This document shows positions 7,348 through 15,860 of a stretch of 36,917 nt of DNA, piece after piece. Origin of the DNA: Acidobacteriota bacterium (GTDB taxonomy: Bacteria; Acidobacteriota; Terriglobia; Bryobacterales; Bryobacteraceae); NCBI GenBank assembly GCA_026393985.1, contig JAPKZB010000070.1, positions 1-36,917 on the forward strand, in the 5' to 3' direction. Both the position numbers and the translations under genes were made by a program. The notes under the pieces are model-generated. The model was not told the DNA's origin. It saw only the letters and a program-made list of their open reading frames with translations, and did no database searches. Every line of letters starts with the position of its first letter. The stretch's first letter is position 1.

Positions 7348-8328
7348 CTACTGCTGCTGCTGCTGCTGCATCTGCTCCCAGTGCTGGTCGGCCAATGGCG
7401 AAGAGCCGCTGTTGCCCGCCGGCAACAGCACCAACTCCTCCCGGTCATCGGCCGGCGCATCCGTCGGCAGCACCCGCACCGCCACCGTCAACTCACTCGT
7501 CGCCCTGCCCTTGAACACCCCCTTGGTCGGCGGGACATCCGCATAATCCCGCCCAATCGCCGCCCGGATATGCCGATCGCCGCACACACAATTGCTCGTC
7601 GGGTCAAACCCCACCCACAAACCCTGCTGCTGCGCCCCAATCCCCGGAATCCACGCCTCCACCCACGAGTGCGTCGCCAACGTCATCGCCCGGCTCTCCT
7701 GCTCCGACCGCGCATGCAAATACCCGCTCACGTACCGGCACGGAATCCCCAATCCCCGCACCATCGCAATCATGATGTGCGAAAAGTCCTGGCAAACACC
7801 CCTCCGGCTCACCAGCGCCTCATCAATCGGCGAATCCACCCGCGTCGACTGCGGGGCGTACTCAAACGCCCCGTGCATCTTCTCGGTCAGCCCCCGCAGC
7901 AGCGTCAGCGGATTCTCCCGCCGGGCCACCCGCAACTCCTTCATCAGTTTATGCAGCTCCGCCGACGGCTGCGCAAAATGGCTCGCCGTCTGAAACTCGT
8001 ACAGCTCTCCGGAAGCGCTCATCGCATCCAGCGCATCCCACGCCGCCATCGGTACCGCCTCCGGGATGTCCCGCGGCGCCTCCACCTCCACCACCGCCTC
8101 GGCAATCACCGCCAACCGGTTATGCTGCCCCGGCACGTCAAAGTAGTGCACCGTGTTGCCCAGATAGTCCCGGTAAAATTGCACCCGCGCCCGCGGCGTC
8201 ACATGCAGCTCAAACTTCAAACACTGCTGCAGCAGTTCGCTGCGCGGCCGCATCCGCACCTCCATGACGCTCTCGCTCACCGGCGAACTGTACTGAAATC
8301 GGGTAACGTGTCGAATCGAGTAAAACAT
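7348..8328 (-). CDS. Transglutaminase-like cysteine peptidase-fold protein with poly-Gln tail
   Basis: This 326-residue protein has the bacterial transglutaminase N-terminal beta domain (starting MFYSIRHVTRFQYSSPVSES). The papain-like core carries C179 in RRGVCQDFSH, H220 in TLATHSWVEAW and D242 in WVGFDPT, which together form the expected triad. The last residues are six glutamines, encoded by six CAG codons directly before a TAG stop. In known genomes this family travels with alpha-E and circularly permuted ATP-grasp proteins and is proposed to act as a peptidase or amide-group transferase in a peptide-like biosynthesis. Here it lies 12 bases behind alpha-E. Polyamines are classical acceptor amines for true transglutaminases, which makes the downstream polyamine genes notable. 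Confidence 0.9.
   Translation of the reverse strand: MFYSIRHVTRFQYSSPVSESVMEVRMRPRSELLQQCLKFELHVTPRARVQFYRDYLGNTVHYFDVPGQHNRLAVIAEAVVEVEAPRDIPEAVPMAAWDALDAMSASGELYEFQTASHFAQPSAELHKLMKELRVARRENPLTLLRGLTEKMHGAFEYAPQSTRVDSPIDEALVSRRGVCQDFSHIMIAMVRGLGIPCRYVSGYLHARSEQESRAMTLATHSWVEAWIPGIGAQQQGLWVGFDPTSNCVCGDRHIRAAIGRDYADVPPTKGVFKGRATSELTVAVRVLPTDAPADDREELVLLPAGNSGSSPLADQHWEQMQQQQQQ
7351..7368. repeat. (CTG)6 tract encoding a C-terminal poly-Gln
   Basis: Six perfect CTG triplets on the plus strand read as six CAG codons at the 3' end of the transglutaminase-like gene. The TAG stop immediately follows and differs from CAG by one base. Tail length could vary by slippage without shifting the frame. 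Confidence 0.85.
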
Positions 8329-8340
8329 GGCTGAACCCTT

Positions 8341-9300
8341 CTAGGCCTCGACAGCCGCATCGATCGGGTAATCAATGTAAACCCGCTGCACTGCATTATG
8401 AATCTGCGTGCACTGCCGCTGCACATCCTCAAGAAAATCGTGCATGCCGCCCGGCGCAATCTCGTCCATCTGCGTGTAGCCCAACATCGCCCGCAGCTTG
8501 CCCGCCAGCCGCGCCGGCCGGTTCCCCGCCGGACGCATCGCCTCCGGCAGCGCCCGCATCACCGTATCAATCTGGTCCACCGCAAACCGGATCGAGTGCG
8601 GAAACTCCCCGCTCAGCAGCAAAAACTCCGCCACCCGCGCCGGCTTCAAATCCGCCGTGTACACCTTGCAATAAGCCTCAAACGCCGTCAGCGACTTCAA
8701 CAAACCAATCCACTCGGAGTGCTCCTCAAAGTTGATCGTCTCCGCCCCTTCAGCCTCAAAATGCCGAAAATGATGATCGAGCAGCAGCGACGTCGCATTC
8801 ACCCGCTCAATGTACCGGCCCAGTTGAATGAACTGCCACCCCTGCCCATGACTCATCGTCGAGTCCGTAATCCCCTGAAACAGGTGTGCCCCATCCCGCA
8901 CGCTCCGCAGAAAATCCGCCGGCTCCCCCTCCCAATCCTCCTGCACCGCATGCGACCGCACATGGTGGAACAGAATGTTGATCTGCTCCCACATCTCCGA
9001 ACTCGTATGCTCCCGCACCTGCCGCGCATTATCCCGCGCAAACGTGATACTCGAGACAATCGACAACCGGTTCGACGGGTCAAAACACACCCACTGCACC
9101 AACTCCGGATCGCTCAACCCCTCCGGCGGCTCCAATCCCAACGACGTGATCATCCGCTGCCAGTGCCGCTGGCTCGCCGCCGAAAACGACTCGAGCTGCA
9201 GCCCCAAATGCACCTCCAGCACCCGGGCCGTGTGCTCAGCCCGCTCCAGATACCGCGACATCCAGTACAGCGAATCACAAACCCGCGAAAGCATATCCAT
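8341..9300 (-). CDS. Alpha-E domain protein
   Basis: This 319-residue all-helical protein has the alpha-E superfamily opening (MLSRVCDSLYWMSRYLERAEHTARVL split over residues 3-28) and conserved acidic/Trp features throughout. Alpha-E proteins almost always sit between a circularly permuted ATP-grasp enzyme and a transglutaminase, the same order seen here. Their activity is unknown; a role in assembling or carrying an amide-linked peptide has been proposed from genomic context. The upstream stop and this start overlap in TGATG at 9298-9302, implying translational coupling. Confidence 0.9.
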   Translation of the reverse strand: MDMLSRVCDSLYWMSRYLERAEHTARVLEVHLGLQLESFSAASQRHWQRMITSLGLEPPEGLSDPELVQWVCFDPSNRLSIVSSITFARDNARQVREHTSSEMWEQINILFHHVRSHAVQEDWEGEPADFLRSVRDGAHLFQGITDSTMSHGQGWQFIQLGRYIERVNATSLLLDHHFRHFEAEGAETINFEEHSEWIGLLKSLTAFEAYCKVYTADLKPARVAEFLLLSGEFPHSIRFAVDQIDTVMRALPEAMRPAGNRPARLAGKLRAMLGYTQMDEIAPGGMHDFLEDVQRQCTQIHNAVQRVYIDYPIDAAVEA

Positions 9301-10778
9301 CAGTTCAACACCCAGGTATCCTTACTGCCGCCGCCCTGCGAAGAGTTCACCACCAGCGAACCCTTCCGCAGCGCCACCCGCGTCAATCCCCCCGGCACAA
9401 TCACCGACCGCTCCCCCTGGTACAAAATGTACGGGCGCAAATCGATATGCCGCGGTTCAATATTCCCCCCCTCGACAAAACACGGCGCCGTCGACAAACT
9501 AATCGTCGGCTGCGCAATGAAATTCCGCGGGTCTTCGACAATCTTCCGTCCAAACTCCTCCTGCTGCTCCCGCGTCGAGTGCGGCCCGATCAACATCCCG
9601 TAACCGCCCGATTCCCCCACCGCCTTCACCACAAACTTGTCCAGATTGGCCAGAATATGCCGCCGCTCCACCGGGTCCGAGGCCAAAAACGTCTCTACGT
9701 TCTGTAAAACCGGCTCCTGCCCCAGGTAGTACTTAATGATCTTCGGCACGTACGCATACAGCGCCTTATCATCCGCCACCCCGGTGCCAATCGCGTTCGC
9801 CAGCGTCACATTCCCCGTCCGGTAGGCGTTGAACAGCCCCGGCACCCCCAATATCGAGTCCCGCCGGAACGACAGCGGATCAATAAAGTCATCGTCAATC
9901 CGCCGGTAGATCACATCCACCCGCCGCAAACCCGACGTCGTCCGCATATAAACAATGTTGTCGTGAACCACCAGGTCCCGGCCTTCCACCAACTGAATCC
10001 CCATCTGCCGCGCCAGAAACGAGTGCTCAAAATAGGCGCTGTTGTAAACTCCCGGACTCAGCAGCACCACCGTCGGCTCCGGCCGCCCCTCCGGACTCAG
10101 GTTCCGCAGCGTCGCCAGCAGCGCCTGCCCGTAATGATCAATCGGCCGCACCCCGCACGCCTGGTACAGCTTCGGAAATATCCGCTTCAACACCTGCCGC
10201 GAAGTCAGCATGTAGCTCACCCCGGACGGCACCCGCAGATTATCCTCCAGCACCACAAACTCCCCGTCCGGCAGCCGGATCAGGTCCGTCCCCACCACCG
10301 TCAGATAGTTCCCCTTCGGCACGTGCACCCCGCGCATCTCCCGCCGAAAATGTTTACAGCTGTAAATAATCTCCCGCGGCACCACCCCGTCCGCCAGAAT
10401 CCGCCCTTCGTGATAAATGTCTCTCAAAAACAGATTCAGCGCGTGAATCCGCTGCTCCAGCCCCGCCTCCACCTTCCCCCACTCCTGCGCCGTAATGATC
10501 CGCGGCAGCAGATCGTGCGGAATAATCCGCTCGGTGCCCTCATCCCGGCCATACACCGTAAACGTGATTCCCTGGTGCAGAAAGGTCTGGTCCGCCGCCT
10601 GCTTATGCAGCCGCAGCTCCTCGGCCGGCAACTCCTGCAGGAAGTCGTAAATCCCCTGATAGTACGGTCGCGACGTCCCCGAAGCGTGGAACATCTCGTC
10701 GAAAGGCTCCCCGAGTTCGTAGTTCTCGAAGGGGGCCGGAAATCTCCGCCGCGCGAATGCGTCGCCAGTCATCGTCAT
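9300..10778 (-). CDS. Circularly permuted ATP-grasp protein (amidoligase-like)
   Basis: This 492-residue protein matches the type 2 circularly permuted ATP-grasp family. Visible family-like segments are [20 protein letters not shown] near the start, [19 protein letters not shown] mid-protein and [19 protein letters not shown] in the C-terminal third. ATP-grasp enzymes form amide or peptide bonds through an acyl-phosphate. This subgroup is predicted to make a short peptide or peptide tag together with alpha-E and transglutaminase partners. It is the first gene of the eleven-gene block and follows an 81-base gap containing a TTGACA hexamer. Start is ATG at 10778; ATG at 10772 is also possible, and neither has a strong ribosome-binding site. 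Confidence 0.9.
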   Translation of the reverse strand: MTMTGDAFARRRFPAPFENYELGEPFDEMFHASGTSRPYYQGIYDFLQELPAEELRLHKQAADQTFLHQGITFTVYGRDEGTERIIPHDLLPRIITAQEWGKVEAGLEQRIHALNLFLRDIYHEGRILADGVVPREIIYSCKHFRREMRGVHVPKGNYLTVVGTDLIRLPDGEFVVLEDNLRVPSGVSYMLTSRQVLKRIFPKLYQACGVRPIDHYGQALLATLRNLSPEGRPEPTVVLLSPGVYNSAYFEHSFLARQMGIQLVEGRDLVVHDNIVYMRTTSGLRRVDVIYRRIDDDFIDPLSFRRDSILGVPGLFNAYRTGNVTLANAIGTGVADDKALYAYVPKIIKYYLGQEPVLQNVETFLASDPVERRHILANLDKFVVKAVGESGGYGMLIGPHSTREQQEEFGRKIVEDPRNFIAQPTISLSTAPCFVEGGNIEPRHIDLRPYILYQGERSVIVPGGLTRVALRKGSLVVNSSQGGGSKDTWVLN

Positions 10779-10819
10779 AAGAATCGGAAGCGAACTCTTC
10801 GACGGGGAAGGAAGTTCTA

Positions 10820-10849
10820 ACGCTAACGCGCCCAGCCCGAAACTGTCAA
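10820..10849 (-). promoter_or_regulatory. Candidate promoter of the eleven-gene block
   Basis: A perfect TTGACA lies at 10849-10844 on the minus strand. It is followed after 18 bases by TAGCGT (10825-10820), a weak -10 that keeps the three most conserved positions. Transcription would start about 35 bases before the ATP-grasp ATG. It lies in the only gap between the LmbE gene and the block. Confidence 0.45.
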
Positions 10850-10859
10850 ATAGCTGGGT

Positions 10860-13136
10860 TTATTGAGAAATCAGATTGGCGAAGATTCGCGTCGCCCCCG
10901 GCACCGCGTACGGCAGCTGCCGGTACCACGCCAGCGCGCAGTAGATCCATTTGCCCTTCCCGTAACTGGCCTCGAGCCAGATCCCCCGCTGCGGCTTCTG
11001 CCCCGTATCCTGCGTCTCAACGAGCGGCCGGTACCGCGCATCCCAACTGGTCAGAAACTTGCTCCCCCGCTGCTCCACCCAGCCGTCAAAATCCGCCGCC
11101 TTAATCGCGTTCGGCTCCCGCAACACCGCCGCACCCGGCTCGAGCAGCCGCACCGGGCTATCCTCCTCGCTCACCTCCTCAGGATTCCGCCCCATCGTGT
11201 ACGGATACGGCCCATAGTTCTTGTCAAACTCCGGCGTGTTGTACTGCACAATCACCGTCCCCCCGTTCCGCGCAAACTCCAGCAGCCGCGCATTGTTCGC
11301 CGGCAGCTCCGGCCGCACCGCGTACGCCCGGATCCCCAGCAGAATCGTCGTGTACTTGCTGAAGTCCGCCGCCGGGGTAATCAGGTCATACGGCACCCCC
11401 AACTGCCCCAGCGCCTCCGGCACATCATCCCCGGACCCCATCAAATAGCCAATCCGCAGCCCGCTCCGCACCCGCACATCCATCGCCCGCACCCGGTGCA
11501 CCGCCGGCTTCGACAAATAAACCGTCCGCAGCCCCGGATACGTCACCCGCTGAAAACTCGCCCCGTACTCCCGGCCCCGGTACCGCGCCACCGCCCGCAC
11601 CTCCACCTCCCCCGCCCCCAACCCCGCCGGCGGCGTCAACGTAAAGTTCACCTTCGTCTGCTCGCCCTCCCGCGCAAACGAAAACGGCGCCTCGGCCGGC
11701 TCGGCCCGCCAACCCGCCGGCAGCGCCAGCCGCACCGTCCCCGCCGCCGGCCCGTCCACGTTCGTCCCCACCACCACCTGCACCGCATGGGTTCGCTTCG
11801 TCAGCGGCAGAATGCCCGCCTCGGTCGGAAACTGCAGCGCAATCGGCGGCCCCACCGCCAACTCATGCAGATGCTCAATCTGCGTCGCATCCACCGACGA
11901 CGTCTTCAACGTCGTCTCGATTACCCCCTTGGCATGGTGCACCCGCACCCGCACCGGCGGCCCCGGCAGCGGACTCGCAAAATTCCCCGCCAGCTCATAC
12001 TTCGGCTCCCGAATCGAAGCCCGGCTCCAATACGCCTTCGTATACGGAGCATCCTCCGGCACCTTCACCCGAAACCGCCCCGGTTCGTACTCGGTAATCT
12101 GATACCCCGGCCCCGCCACCAGTTCAATCTTCCTCGCCACCGCCCCGTGCAGCTTCACCGTCGCCTGAAACGTCTGCCCCGGCACCGCCACCGCAAACGT
12201 CTCCGCCGGCCGAAACGCCGCAAACGGACCCGTCGCCGGACTCCGCGGATCCACCCGCGCCTCCACCGTCAACCCCGGCTCCGGCCACGGATCCCCATTC
12301 GGCCCGTCCGGAATCCGCTCCAGAAAGCTCTGCTCCTTATCCGCCATCCCCACCTTCGACTGCGTCAGCCGGTAGTAACTCGACTGCGGCCCCGGCCGCC
12401 CCACCGCCCCGCCCGTCGCCTGCGACCGCTGAAACCGCAACCCCTCCCGCGCAATCTGCGCGTAGCTCCGCCCCAGCACCGGGTCGTACTCCCCCGTCTC
12501 GGTCTTGATCGTGTACCCGTCAAACGGGTTCCGCGTCCCTACATACAACTTCAACGGCTGCCACGCCGGGCCCGCATCCGGAAACCGCTGCATATCCGCC
12601 GCCGCGGCAAACGCCTCCTGCGCCAGAATCCCCGACGCCTCGTGGTTCCCGTGGCCATCCTGCGGCGTCCCCGACCACCGCGAAATCAGAATATGCGGCC
12701 GCTCGGCCCGGATAATCCGCACCATGTCCGCCAAAACCTCCTCCCGCTTCCACTGCCGGAACGTCTCCCCGACGTTCTTCGAATACCCGTAGTCGATAAA
12801 CCGCGTGAAAAACACCCGCGCGCCGTAATATTCGGCCGACTTCAGCACCTCCACGGTCCGCAGCGCCCCAAGCGCGTCAAAAAAATCGTTCGTCACCAGA
12901 TTCGCCCCGCTCTCGCCCCGGTTCAGAATCAACATCGACATGTTCACGCCGTACTTCCGCGCCAGCATGGTGATCGTCGCCCCGTCCTCATCGTCCGGAT
13001 GCGCCGCAATGTGCATGGCCCGGATCGACGTCTTCGCCGATAGCTGCGCCCGCCGCATCCCGGCCGCCCCCCGGTCTTCCGCAATCGGCTCCTGCGCGCC
13101 CAGCAAGAAGGGGAGAACAAACAATAACTTCCGCAT
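10860..13136 (-). CDS. Secreted LmbE/PIG-L-family deacetylase with C-terminal GATase-like domain
   Basis: This 758-residue protein opens with a hydrophobic secretion signal (about residues 3-15). A PIG-L/LmbE catalytic domain follows, with zinc-binding AHPDDE at residues 45-50 and further histidines H162 and H165 in DGHGNHEASG. The family removes N-acetyl groups from GlcNAc-type sugars. The middle third looks like beta-sandwich domains, including a NEW3-like stretch (VRLALPAGWRAEPAEAPFSF). The last quarter resembles a class-I glutamine-amidotransferase/ThuA-like fold (LRIGYLMGSGDDVPEAL, IRAYAVRPEL, GGTVIVQYNTPEF). It stands alone: rnpB is divergent upstream, and a promoter for the next block lies downstream. 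A role in extracellular glycan breakdown is likely, but the substrate is unknown. Confidence 0.85.
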   Translation of the reverse strand: MRKLLFVLPFLLGAQEPIAEDRGAAGMRRAQLSAKTSIRAMHIAAHPDDEDGATITMLARKYGVNMSMLILNRGESGANLVTNDFFDALGALRTVEVLKSAEYYGARVFFTRFIDYGYSKNVGETFRQWKREEVLADMVRIIRAERPHILISRWSGTPQDGHGNHEASGILAQEAFAAAADMQRFPDAGPAWQPLKLYVGTRNPFDGYTIKTETGEYDPVLGRSYAQIAREGLRFQRSQATGGAVGRPGPQSSYYRLTQSKVGMADKEQSFLERIPDGPNGDPWPEPGLTVEARVDPRSPATGPFAAFRPAETFAVAVPGQTFQATVKLHGAVARKIELVAGPGYQITEYEPGRFRVKVPEDAPYTKAYWSRASIREPKYELAGNFASPLPGPPVRVRVHHAKGVIETTLKTSSVDATQIEHLHELAVGPPIALQFPTEAGILPLTKRTHAVQVVVGTNVDGPAAGTVRLALPAGWRAEPAEAPFSFAREGEQTKVNFTLTPPAGLGAGEVEVRAVARYRGREYGASFQRVTYPGLRTVYLSKPAVHRVRAMDVRVRSGLRIGYLMGSGDDVPEALGQLGVPYDLITPAADFSKYTTILLGIRAYAVRPELPANNARLLEFARNGGTVIVQYNTPEFDKNYGPYPYTMGRNPEEVSEEDSPVRLLEPGAAVLREPNAIKAADFDGWVEQRGSKFLTSWDARYRPLVETQDTGQKPQRGIWLEASYGKGKWIYCALAWYRQLPYAVPGATRIFANLISQ

Positions 13137-13151
13137 ACGTTTCAGTGTGTC

Positions 13152-13159
13152 ATTATAAA
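13152..13159. promoter_or_regulatory. Shared, symmetric -10 between rnpB and the LmbE gene
   Basis: The eight bases give TATAAA on the plus strand (13154-13159), about 5 bases before the rnpB 5' end. The same bases give a perfect TATAAT on the minus strand (13157-13152), about 15 bases before the LmbE ATG. The whole gap between the LmbE start and the rnpB stem is only 27 bases, so the two promoters must overlap. No convincing -35 was seen on either strand. Confidence 0.5.
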
Positions 13160-13162
13160 GGG

Positions 13163-13555
13163 AGCACTGGTTGGACGGGCAGTCGCTGGGCTTTCTCTGC
13201 TTGCAGAGATCGCCTGGAGGAAAGTCCGGTCTCCACAGGGTGACGTGCCGGCTAACGGCCGGGGGGGCCGCGTGAAGGCGGCTTTACGGAAAGTGCCACA
13301 GAGAATATACCGCCCGGTCTTTTGGCCGGGTAAGGGTGAAAAGGTGCGGTAAGAGCGCACCGCGTCGGCGGTAACGTCGATGGCAGGGCAAACCCCACGC
13401 GGAGCAATGCCAAATAGGGGGAGAGGGGCGGCCCGTCCCGTTACAATCCCCGGGTAGGCAGCTAGAGCCTGCTAGCAATAGCAGGTCGAGACGAATGACT
13501 GCCGCTTCGTCGCCAGACGGAGTACAGAAACCGGCTTATAGTCCAACCAGTGCCT
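13163..13555 (+). ncRNA. rnpB: RNase P RNA, bacterial class A
   Basis: This is the catalytic RNA that matures tRNA 5' ends. Hallmarks are the universal GAGGAAAGTCCGG block at 13217-13229 and the 3' partner ACAGAAACCGGCTTATAG at 13524-13541, which together form P4 and the core. A perfect 13-base-pair terminal stem P1 is formed by 13164-13176 and 13541-13553. The length, about 390 bases, is normal. The 3' end meets the stop codon of convergent pheT (13554-13556) with no room for a separate terminator. The 5' end is 27 bases from the divergent LmbE gene. The exact ends are inferred from P1. Confidence 0.95.
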
Positions 13556-15842
13556 ACAAACCCATCCAACTCATTACCTGAGATCGCACCGCCGTTACCT
13601 CCTCGCCCGTCAACGTCCGGTCCGCCGCCCCCAGCGTAATCCGGAAGCTCATACTCCGCCCACTATCTCCTTTGTAATCATACAGATAGCGGACATCGAG
13701 CGCCAGTGGCCCCACGCCTTCCCGCAGCCGCGCCAGCACATTCCCGGCCAGCTCCCGCTCCGCCACCGGCACCGTCACGTCAAACGCGCTCGTCGGAAAC
13801 CGCCGCAGCGGCTGATACTTGCCCGCCGCCGTCCGCAGCGCCTGCACCTTCGTCAAATCCAGGTCCAGCACCGCCGCCAGCCCCGTCTCCACCATCGACG
13901 GGTGGAACTCGAACAGCCGCCCAATGGCTTCGTTTCGCAAAATGACTATCGCCGCCCGGTTCGGATGCTCAAACCCCCGCGCTTCGGCCGGTTCCACCGT
14001 ACACCCCGGCGCGATCGTCCCCGCCAGCCGCTTCAGCTCAAACAGGTTCGCCGCCCCGTCCCCGTGCCGCTCAAAACTCACCGCCGCCAGGTGCGGAATC
14101 TCCTCGGGCAGCTCCCGCCCGCGGGCGTGAATCTCCCTGCCGATCTCAAAGCACCGGAAAGACTCAAACTCCCGCGCATTGTCGTTGATATTGCGCTTGA
14201 TATTCGGCAGCAGACTCGTCCGCAGCAGCTCCTGCCCCTGCGCAATCGGGTTCACCACCCGCACATGGTCCTCAATCGGCAGCCCCAACTCGGCCGCCTG
14301 CGCCTCGTTCACAAACGAGTAGTTGTAAACCTCGGTATAGCCCTGCGCCGTCAGCAACTGCCGCAGCCCCCGCAAGTAAGTCCGCTCGGGCGGTAGCGGC
14401 GGCACCACGCTCGGCACCAGCGGCGGCGCCGGCGTCAGGTTGCCGTAGCCGATCATCCGCCCCACCTCTTCCACCAGGTCATCCTTCAGCGAGACATCCT
14501 TGGTCGCGCGCCAACTCGGCACCGTCACCGTAAACCGTCCCTCGGCCTCCGCCACGCCGAAGGCGAGCGACGTCAGAATCGCCGTCACCTCCGCCGCCGT
14601 CAAGTCCGGCTTGCCCAGCTTCCGCCGCATCCAAACGAGGTCAAACGAGATCGGCGCCACCGCCGGCAGCGGATAGTACACATCCGCCAACCCGCCCACC
14701 AGCCGGATCCCCGGCGACACCTGCTCGAGCAGCCACTTGGCCCGCGCCAGCGCCCGCACCGTGTTCTCCGGATCCTGCGACTTCTCAAACCGCATCGACG
14801 CATCGGTCCGCAGCTTCAACTTCGTCGAGGCCCGGCGAATCGACGCCGCGTGGAAGTTCGCTGCCTCCAGCAGAATCGTCGTCGTCCCTTCACCGATCGC
14901 CGAAGGCCCGCCGCCAATCACCCCGGCAATGCCCACCGGCCCACCCGCATCGGCAATCACCAGATTGCCCGGGTCCAGCGTATACGTCTGCCCGTTCAAG
15001 GCCGGGCACAACTCACCCTCCTCGGCCACCCGGACGATAATCCTCCCGCCCTGCAGCTTCGCCGCGTCATAGGCGTGCATCGGCTGCGCCAACTCCGCCA
15101 TCAGATAGTTCGTTACATCGACGATGTTGTTGATCGGGTTCAGCCCCACCGACTCAAGGCGCTGCTGCAGCCACAACGGCGAAGGCTGCACCGTGACGTT
15201 CTCAAAGCGCAGCGCCGAAAACCGCGGACACAGCTTCGCATCGCGAATCTCAATCTCCACCGCCGGCTCACCCGCCGGCAGCTCCACGGCAATCGGCTTG
15301 AGCGGCCGCCCCGCAATCGCCGCCACCTCGCGCGCCATCCCGTGGTGCCCCCACAGGTCCGGCCGGTGCGTCAGCGACTTATTGTCGATCTCGACAATCG
15401 TATCGCCCGTGCACCCGGGAATCGCCGCCCCGGGCTCACCCGCGGCAAACTCAATAATCCCTTCGTCCTCGGCCGAAATGCCCAGCTCCTTGGCCGAAGC
15501 CAGCATCCCGTCGCTATCGACGCCCCGCAGCTTCGCCGTCGTCACGCCCAGCTGCCCCGGCGGCACGTAGGCCGTCAAGATCCCGGCCCGGCAATTCGGC
15601 GCCCCGCACACCACCTGCTTGACGCCGTAGCGCCCCGTATCCACCGATGTCACCGCCAGGTGCGTGCCGGCAATCGGCTCGGACGTCAACACCCGCGCCA
15701 CCACCACGTGCTCAAAGTGCGCCCCGTGCGCCTCGACGCCCTCACACTCGGCCGTCTTCATCGTAATCAGCTTGCCGATCTCGGCCGGCGGAACGGTCAA
15801 CCCGTCAATGTGCTCAGCGAGCCAGTTGTAGGAGAACTTCAT
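13554..15842 (-). CDS. pheT: Phenylalanyl-tRNA synthetase beta subunit
   Basis: This 762-residue subunit of the alpha2-beta2 enzyme charges tRNA-Phe. The N-terminal MKFSYNWLAEHIDGL is typical. An EMAP-like tRNA-binding domain follows (about residues 40-150, with VVCGAPNCRAG). Next come the B3/B4 editing region, the B5 domain and the class-II-like core. A C-terminal anticodon-binding domain contains RRFPTSAFDVTVPVAERELA and RYLYDYKGDSGRSMSFRITL. It lies 18 bases behind pheS. Its last codon abuts the convergent rnpB. Confidence 0.97.
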   Translation of the reverse strand: MKFSYNWLAEHIDGLTVPPAEIGKLITMKTAECEGVEAHGAHFEHVVVARVLTSEPIAGTHLAVTSVDTGRYGVKQVVCGAPNCRAGILTAYVPPGQLGVTTAKLRGVDSDGMLASAKELGISAEDEGIIEFAAGEPGAAIPGCTGDTIVEIDNKSLTHRPDLWGHHGMAREVAAIAGRPLKPIAVELPAGEPAVEIEIRDAKLCPRFSALRFENVTVQPSPLWLQQRLESVGLNPINNIVDVTNYLMAELAQPMHAYDAAKLQGGRIIVRVAEEGELCPALNGQTYTLDPGNLVIADAGGPVGIAGVIGGGPSAIGEGTTTILLEAANFHAASIRRASTKLKLRTDASMRFEKSQDPENTVRALARAKWLLEQVSPGIRLVGGLADVYYPLPAVAPISFDLVWMRRKLGKPDLTAAEVTAILTSLAFGVAEAEGRFTVTVPSWRATKDVSLKDDLVEEVGRMIGYGNLTPAPPLVPSVVPPLPPERTYLRGLRQLLTAQGYTEVYNYSFVNEAQAAELGLPIEDHVRVVNPIAQGQELLRTSLLPNIKRNINDNAREFESFRCFEIGREIHARGRELPEEIPHLAAVSFERHGDGAANLFELKRLAGTIAPGCTVEPAEARGFEHPNRAAIVILRNEAIGRLFEFHPSMVETGLAAVLDLDLTKVQALRTAAGKYQPLRRFPTSAFDVTVPVAERELAGNVLARLREGVGPLALDVRYLYDYKGDSGRSMSFRITLGAADRTLTGEEVTAVRSQVMSWMGL

Positions 15843-15860
15843 GGCGTCCTTCGAAGTGCT

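Noticed and set aside
13142..13478. Short minus-strand frames across the RNase P RNA
   Set aside because: The region is fully explained by conserved RNase P RNA structure.
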